DNA of 9,459 bases from Desulfofustis sp. (GTDB lineage Bacteria; Desulfobacterota; Desulfobulbia; Desulfobulbales; Desulfocapsaceae). The position numbers were made by a program, and so were the translations under genes. Shown piece by piece: positions 6,396 through 9,459 of the stretch (the first letter of the stretch is position 1; each line of letters opens with the position of its first letter). The stretch covers positions 1-9,459 of the forward strand of contig JARFQM010000232.1 of assembly GCA_029287755.1 (NCBI GenBank), read 5' to 3'. The notes under the pieces are model-generated. The model had not been told where the DNA came from. It ran no database searches and worked only from the letters and a program-made list of their open reading frames with translations.

Positions 6396-7222
6396 TGAAA
6401 GTATTTGTTGTAGATCTCTCGGTTTGTAACGGTTGTTATTGCTGCCAGATCGCCTGCAAGGACGAACATGTCGGCAATGACTGGACTCCCTATGCGAAAC
6501 CACAACCGGACACCGGACAGTTCTGGATCGGTTTGACCGAAAAAGTCCGAGGTCATGTGCCGCAGGTCAAGGTCTCCTATTTGCCGCAGATGTGCCATCA
6601 CTGCGATGAAGCACCCTGCATCGAGCAATGCGAAGCCGAGGCTATCTACCAGCGCGATGACGGCCTGGTTATTATTAATCCGGAGAAATGCGTGGGCTGC
6701 AAACTGTGCGCCGACACCTGCCCGCACGATGCGATCTTTTTCAACGAAGAACTCAACCTGGCCCAGAAGTGCACCGGCTGCGCTCACCTGCTGGACAATG
6801 ATCCAGAGGAGTGGAGCGTGCCCCGCTGTGTTGATCAGTGTCCGACCGAGGCGCTGCGTTTCGGGGAAGAGGAGGACTTCGCCGATTTTATCGCTGCAGC
6901 GGAACCATTCAGGCCCGAGGCACAGACCAAATCCAGAATCTATTATAAGGGGCTGCCGAAGAAATTTATCGCCGGCACCTTATATGAACCCAACATTAAA
7001 GAAGTTATTATCGGCGCTACCTGCACGTTGAAGGACAAAGACTCGGGCGAGGAGTACAGCGAAACGACCAACAACTTTGGTGACTTCTGGCTCAAGGGAC
7101 TGCCCGATGACCGCACCTTTACCCTGACCATTGAAAAGGATGGGGTCACCAAGATAGTCGAAGGTTTGACCACGGACATCGATCGCGGTCTTGGTGATAT
7201 CCCGATGGAGATGAAAGGCTGA
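6395..7222 (+). CDS. Iron-sulfur small subunit of the transhydroxylase-like enzyme (BthL family)
   Basis: This 275-residue partner of the Mo subunit (BthL is 274) is a DmsB/NrfC-type polyferredoxin followed by a small beta-barrel. Four cysteine groups are complete: Cys11/14/17/21, Cys67/70/75/79, Cys99/102/105/109 and Cys126/129/145/149. That is enough for four [4Fe-4S] clusters. The Pelobacter structure has three, so this subunit appears to keep one that BthL lost. Residues about 195-275, with NNFGDFWLKGLP, resemble a carboxypeptidase-regulatory or transthyretin-like seven-stranded barrel, which BthL also carries and which marks this family apart from ordinary DmsB proteins. The ATG overlaps the upstream stop (TAATG) and is preceded by AGAGGAGAGG (6381-6390), so the two subunits are translationally coupled. 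No membrane anchor or third subunit follows. It should pass electrons between the Mo site and an unknown soluble partner, or serve a structural role if the reaction is redox-neutral. Confidence 0.9.
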   Translation: MKVFVVDLSVCNGCYCCQIACKDEHVGNDWTPYAKPQPDTGQFWIGLTEKVRGHVPQVKVSYLPQMCHHCDEAPCIEQCEAEAIYQRDDGLVIINPEKCVGCKLCADTCPHDAIFFNEELNLAQKCTGCAHLLDNDPEEWSVPRCVDQCPTEALRFGEEEDFADFIAAAEPFRPEAQTKSRIYYKGLPKKFIAGTLYEPNIKEVIIGATCTLKDKDSGEEYSETTNNFGDFWLKGLPDDRTFTLTIEKDGVTKIVEGLTTDIDRGLGDIPMEMKG

Positions 7223-7234
7223 TATCTGCAATTA

Positions 7235-7278
7235 CCTGGGGCGGCTGAAGAATGGCGGCGGCCGCCCCCGGCTGTTTT
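7235..7278 (+). terminator. Rho-independent-like terminator after the Mo-enzyme operon
   Basis: GGGGCGGC (7238-7245) pairs perfectly with GCCGCCCC (7261-7268). After one mismatch, CC (7235-7236) pairs with GG (7270-7271). The loop is 15 bases, and a TTTT run starts 3 bases after the stem (7275-7278). The hairpin sits between convergent genes. The T-run is short and falls on the end of the FKBP gene, and the opposite orientation lacks a T-run, so it serves the plus strand only. Confidence 0.6.
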
Positions 7279-7708
7279 AAACTATTTCCAGCAATTCCAG
7301 TCGATAAGTGAGATTCTGGCCGGCCAGCGGGTGGTTGCCGTCCAGCGTTACCCGGTCCCCGCTCACCTCCCGAACGATGAAATTGGCCCGTTCACCGTCA
7401 CGGTTCTGATACTGAATAGTCCGACCCACCGTTAGCTGCAGATCTTCAGGAAACACCTCTCGGTCAACCTGGAGAACCAGATCGTCGTTATAGTCGCCGT
7501 AGCCCTGCTCCGCCCTTACCAGGATGTCGCGCACCTCGTATACCTTCATGCCGACCACGCCCTGCTCCAGAGCGCCAAAGACTTTTCCCTCACCGATCCT
7601 AAAGGTAAGCGGTCTGGTGTTCTGGCCACCTACCTGTGTGCCATCTTCGAGGATAATCGAATAACGCAAGGTTACCGTCGCGCCTGGACCTGCGGGTTGT
7701 GTTCCCAT
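7277..7708 (-). CDS. SlyD-like FKBP-type peptidyl-prolyl cis-trans isomerase
   Basis: This 143-residue cytoplasmic foldase would catalyse proline cis-trans isomerisation and act as a chaperone. The FKBP core is split in the SlyD manner. An N-terminal part has VTLRYSIILEDG and PLTFRIGEG, with GALEQGVVGMKVYE leading into an inserted chaperone (IF) domain (AEQGYGDYN through FPEDL and QNRDG). The core closes with VTLDGNHPLAGQNLTYRLEL, a strong SlyD-family signature. No His/Cys-rich metal-binding tail like that of E. coli SlyD is present. The start is ATG at 7708, with AGGAG five bases upstream; the frame also extends 11 codons to a TTG at 7741 without a ribosome-binding site. It is the last gene of the minus-strand cluster, 59 bases after the glutaredoxin-like gene. 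A hairpin spans that junction. Confidence 0.92.
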   Translation of the reverse strand: MGTQPAGPGATVTLRYSIILEDGTQVGGQNTRPLTFRIGEGKVFGALEQGVVGMKVYEVRDILVRAEQGYGDYNDDLVLQVDREVFPEDLQLTVGRTIQYQNRDGERANFIVREVSGDRVTLDGNHPLAGQNLTYRLELLEIV

Positions 7709-7759
7709 CTTGGCTCCTCGCCCATTTTTCGAATTTGACAAACCTGACCCTCGGCTGAA

Positions 7760-7785
7760 GAAACCCTTCAGATTCGCAGGGTTTC
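7760..7785 (-). repeat. Perfect 8-base inverted repeat spanning the glutaredoxin-like stop codon
   Basis: GAAACCCT (7760-7767) and AGGGTTTC (7778-7785) are exact inverted repeats around a 10-base loop that contains the stop codon of the glutaredoxin-like gene. In the minus-strand transcript this would be a hairpin just ahead of the FKBP gene. No long U-run follows, so a transcript-processing or partial-attenuation element fits better than a full terminator. Confidence 0.45.
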
Positions 7786-8025
7786 ACGTACCTCTTCCTC
7801 TTTAAAACCTACAATAACCCGCTCCCCGACCACCAGCGTAGGGAACGTGCAGCGCTTGTTGAGTTCTTTGACTTTCTTTACCATCTCCCTGCGGGCGGAA
7901 CCCTCCAGTTCATCGACATTGACGAAACTGAACTCAACCTGGTGCTCCTTTAGAAATTCCATCAAAGCCTTACAGTGCGTGCAGGTGCTGACGGCGTACA
8001 GTTTCACCTTTCCCCGGGCATCCAT
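7768..8025 (-). CDS. Glutaredoxin/NrdH-like thioredoxin-fold protein
   Basis: This small (85-residue) cytoplasmic thiol-redox protein has the thioredoxin fold. The active site is Cys15-Thr-His-Cys18 at the start of the first helix (STCTHCKALMEFL), and the cis-proline is Pro62 in TFPTLVVG. The C-terminal GFKEEEVRETL matches glutaredoxin endings. CTHC differs from the CPYC of classical glutaredoxins, and the electron donor (glutathione, thioredoxin reductase or ferredoxin-linked) cannot be inferred. Its ATG lies 3 bases after the stop of the UspA-like gene, with AAAGG directly against the start codon. This leaves almost no spacing, so either re-initiation from the upstream gene or the GTG at 8007 (after GGGGAAAG) could be used. 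An extra cysteine, Cys59, lies near the active-site loop. Confidence 0.85.
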   Translation of the reverse strand: MDARGKVKLYAVSTCTHCKALMEFLKEHQVEFSFVNVDELEGSARREMVKKVKELNKRCTFPTLVVGERVIVGFKEEEVRETLRI

Positions 8026-8028
8026 CCT

Positions 8029-8544
8029 TTATTGTAATGCAGCGGGGACGACGGTCACCGGAATCGGGGAGAGTTTCAGCACGGACTTAATGCTGCTGCC
8101 GATGGAATTTTTGCTGAGCATCCCCTTCTGGGCACCGAGCACAATGATGTCGCACTCGTTTTCTTCGGCATTCTTGATTATGGTCTCGGCAATATCACCG
8201 GCACTGATAATGACCTCCCGTGAATGAAAGGCACAGCTATCCTCATCCATGCCGACCTTTTCGCAGAAGTGCTGGATTTCCTCGAGCACCTGGGAGGAAA
8301 GGCGCTTGCCGGTCAGTGACTTGTGAATGTCATCCTTTTTGGTCTGCATCAGATCCTGCCACTGATGTTTGCCGATCAGCCCCCTGAATCGTCCCTCGAT
8401 ACTCTCAGGCATTTCTTCTATGATATAGAGAACATACAATAGTGCCTTGTTGCGTATGGCCATGGCCACCGCAAACTCGTAGGCCTGCTGGCAGCCAGGC
8501 GTCAGGTCGGTGGCGAACAATATTACGTCAATGGGTTTCAACAT
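8029..8544 (-). CDS. Universal stress protein (UspA-family)
   Basis: This 171-residue protein has one Usp domain in an alpha/beta Rossmann-like fold. The N-terminal strand and Asp13 (ILFATDLTPG) match the nucleotide-binding start of the family. The C-terminal segment VLGAQKGMLSKNSIGSS (135-151) corresponds to the ATP-binding G-x2-G-x9-G(S/T) loop, but it is one residue shorter and the second glycine is displaced (Gly137, Gly141, Gly149-Ser150), so ATP binding is uncertain. The middle (about 45-95) holds a longer helical insertion than short UspA proteins. It ends with IPVTVVPA, the usual last strand. It lies 39 bases downstream of the MFS gene and 3 bases upstream of the glutaredoxin-like gene, which suggests one operon. 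Some Usp proteins are linked to transporters, but a direct role here is inference. Confidence 0.88.
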   Translation of the reverse strand: MLKPIDVILFATDLTPGCQQAYEFAVAMAIRNKALLYVLYIIEEMPESIEGRFRGLIGKHQWQDLMQTKKDDIHKSLTGKRLSSQVLEEIQHFCEKVGMDEDSCAFHSREVIISAGDIAETIIKNAEENECDIIVLGAQKGMLSKNSIGSSIKSVLKLSPIPVTVVPAALQ

Positions 8545-8583
8545 GTTGATCTATCTCGATATGTGCAGTGTTTGGCGCAGCCG

Positions 8584-9459
8584 TCAACAACCCGGCTCAC
8601 CCTCGAAATCAGCCAATCTCAGCAGAAAAATGAGAGGCGTGCCGACCAGCATGAACAGCCCCACCAGCGCTATGCCGGTACCGAAGGAAAACGAGTGGGC
8701 GAGATACCCGATCATCATCGGTGCCCCCCCGGCTCCCACCAGGAACCCCAACGGGGGTGCCATGGCACTGATGACCGAGCGCAGCGTGGGAGGAGCAACA
8801 CGGGCCAACGACCCGTAGGCGGCCGGAAAGAAGGCCGTCAAAAAAGCCGACTGCAGAAACAGCGTAACAACCACCAGGCCGTCACCCGCGAACCCGAGTG
8901 CAATGGTCAACAGAGCTGCTGCCCCAAGTGTTAAGCACATAAACAGCTTTTGTCCAATTCTATCGGCTGCCATTCCGGCAAAAAAGACGACCAGAAAACC
9001 CGATAATTGCGACAGCCCTATCATGGTGTTGGCTTTGGCCAGCGACAAGCCCTTTTCATTGACGAAGTAAAGCGGCAGCATAACATTCATGCCGGCATTG
9101 CCGGCTATTGCCAGTGACAGAAGGATAGTGATCCACCAGAACGACGGCAAGGCTGCCACTTTCTTCATGTTCGCGGGACTTATACTCCTCCCGGGAAATT
9201 GACCACCTTCGCTTTTCAGGGTGAAAAACAGCGCCGACCCCAGTGCCACGAGAGCCCAGCAGAGCAGCACCTGGCGCCAGGTCCCCCAGTGGAGCAGCAG
9301 TGCGGCGATCAGCGGGGCACTGACAAAAGATAACGGCGGGGCGCACTGGTGAACCGCCATCCCCTTGCCCCAATCTGATTTCTGGATCTCGGCCGTTATG
9401 GTGGCTACCGCCGATGGAAGGTGAAGGAAGCCGGCAAAGCCAATGATCACCAGCAGGAC
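8584..9459 (-). CDS. MFS transporter, N-terminus beyond the window
   Basis: This is the C-terminal 291 codons of a major facilitator superfamily permease; the frame runs open through the window edge, so the true start is not visible. About nine hydrophobic segments can be seen. They fit TM4-TM12, with the central cytoplasmic loop around the SEGGQFPG segment and a motif-A-like loop AGMAADRIGQK between TM8 and TM9. Roughly 100 residues (TM1-3) are probably missing. TM4-5 carries a QKSDWGKGMAVHQCAPPLS segment, which is characteristic of the protein but does not name a substrate for me. It is the first visible gene of the minus-strand group leading to the UspA-like protein. It could import an aromatic compound for the adjacent Mo enzyme, but they are on opposite strands with separate promoters, so this is only a suggestion. 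Confidence 0.88.
   Translation of the reverse strand, partial: VLLVIIGFAGFLHLPSAVATITAEIQKSDWGKGMAVHQCAPPLSFVSAPLIAALLLHWGTWRQVLLCWALVALGSALFFTLKSEGGQFPGRSISPANMKKVAALPSFWWITILLSLAIAGNAGMNVMLPLYFVNEKGLSLAKANTMIGLSQLSGFLVVFFAGMAADRIGQKLFMCLTLGAAALLTIALGFAGDGLVVVTLFLQSAFLTAFFPAAYGSLARVAPPTLRSVISAMAPPLGFLVGAGGAPMMIGYLAHSFSFGTGIALVGLFMLVGTPLIFLLRLADFEGEPGC

Noticed and set aside
4764..6503. A 579-codon open frame on the minus strand opposite the Mo subunit
   Set aside because: It is antisense to a gene with a clear family match, has no recognisable domain, and is explained by the codon bias of the plus-strand gene.
1..9459. CRISPR arrays, tRNA/rRNA genes, insertion sequences and phage-type attachment sites
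   Set aside because: No regularly spaced repeats, tRNA-like cloverleaf, transposase or terminal repeats were seen while reading both strands.

Overview
This 9.46 kb bacterial window carries ten recognisable genes. The centre is a two-gene operon for a molybdenum/iron-sulfur enzyme of the pyrogallol-phloroglucinol transhydroxylase family (AthL/BthL of Pelobacter acidigallici; also the family of the resorcinol hydroxylase of Azoarcus anaerobius). This family is known from anaerobes that break down polyphenols. An anaerobe, perhaps of the Desulfobacterota, is therefore a reasonable guess, but no rRNA or other taxonomic marker is present.

Layout. (1) 82-2722, plus strand: an EamA/DMT-type exporter, an NAD(P)-binding oxidoreductase with a C-terminal DUF1932 domain, and an arylamine N-acetyltransferase. 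They are closely spaced and probably form one transcription unit. (2) 2847-3500, minus strand: a GntR/FCD-family regulator. (3) 3501-3779: an AT-rich divergent promoter region with several candidate operator elements. (4) 3780-7222, plus strand: the large Mo-bisPGD catalytic subunit and the ferredoxin-like small subunit, overlapping by one base and followed by a terminator-like hairpin. (5) 7277-9459, minus strand: an MFS transporter (cut by the window edge), a UspA-like protein, a glutaredoxin-like protein and a SlyD-like FKBP peptidyl-prolyl isomerase, probably co-transcribed in that order.

How they may work together. The GntR/FCD regulator is divergent from the Mo enzyme and is its most likely controller, probably with a small aromatic or organic acid effector. 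The enzyme has no Tat signal and no membrane-anchor gene, so it should be cytoplasmic, like the Pelobacter transhydroxylase. The MFS carrier might move its substrate or product; this is inference from proximity only.

Main point of interest. The Mo-site residues of the Pelobacter enzyme appear conserved (Asp181-Ser182-Trp183 and His150), but several substrate-pocket residues seem changed. The small subunit keeps all 16 cluster cysteines, whereas Pelobacter BthL, as I recall it, has lost one set of four and holds three clusters. This points to a relative with a different phenolic (or non-phenolic) substrate and a complete four-cluster electron wire, possibly a true redox hydroxylase, dehydroxylase or dehydrogenase rather than a redox-neutral transhydroxylase. 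Comparisons with Pelobacter were made from memory and need a real alignment.
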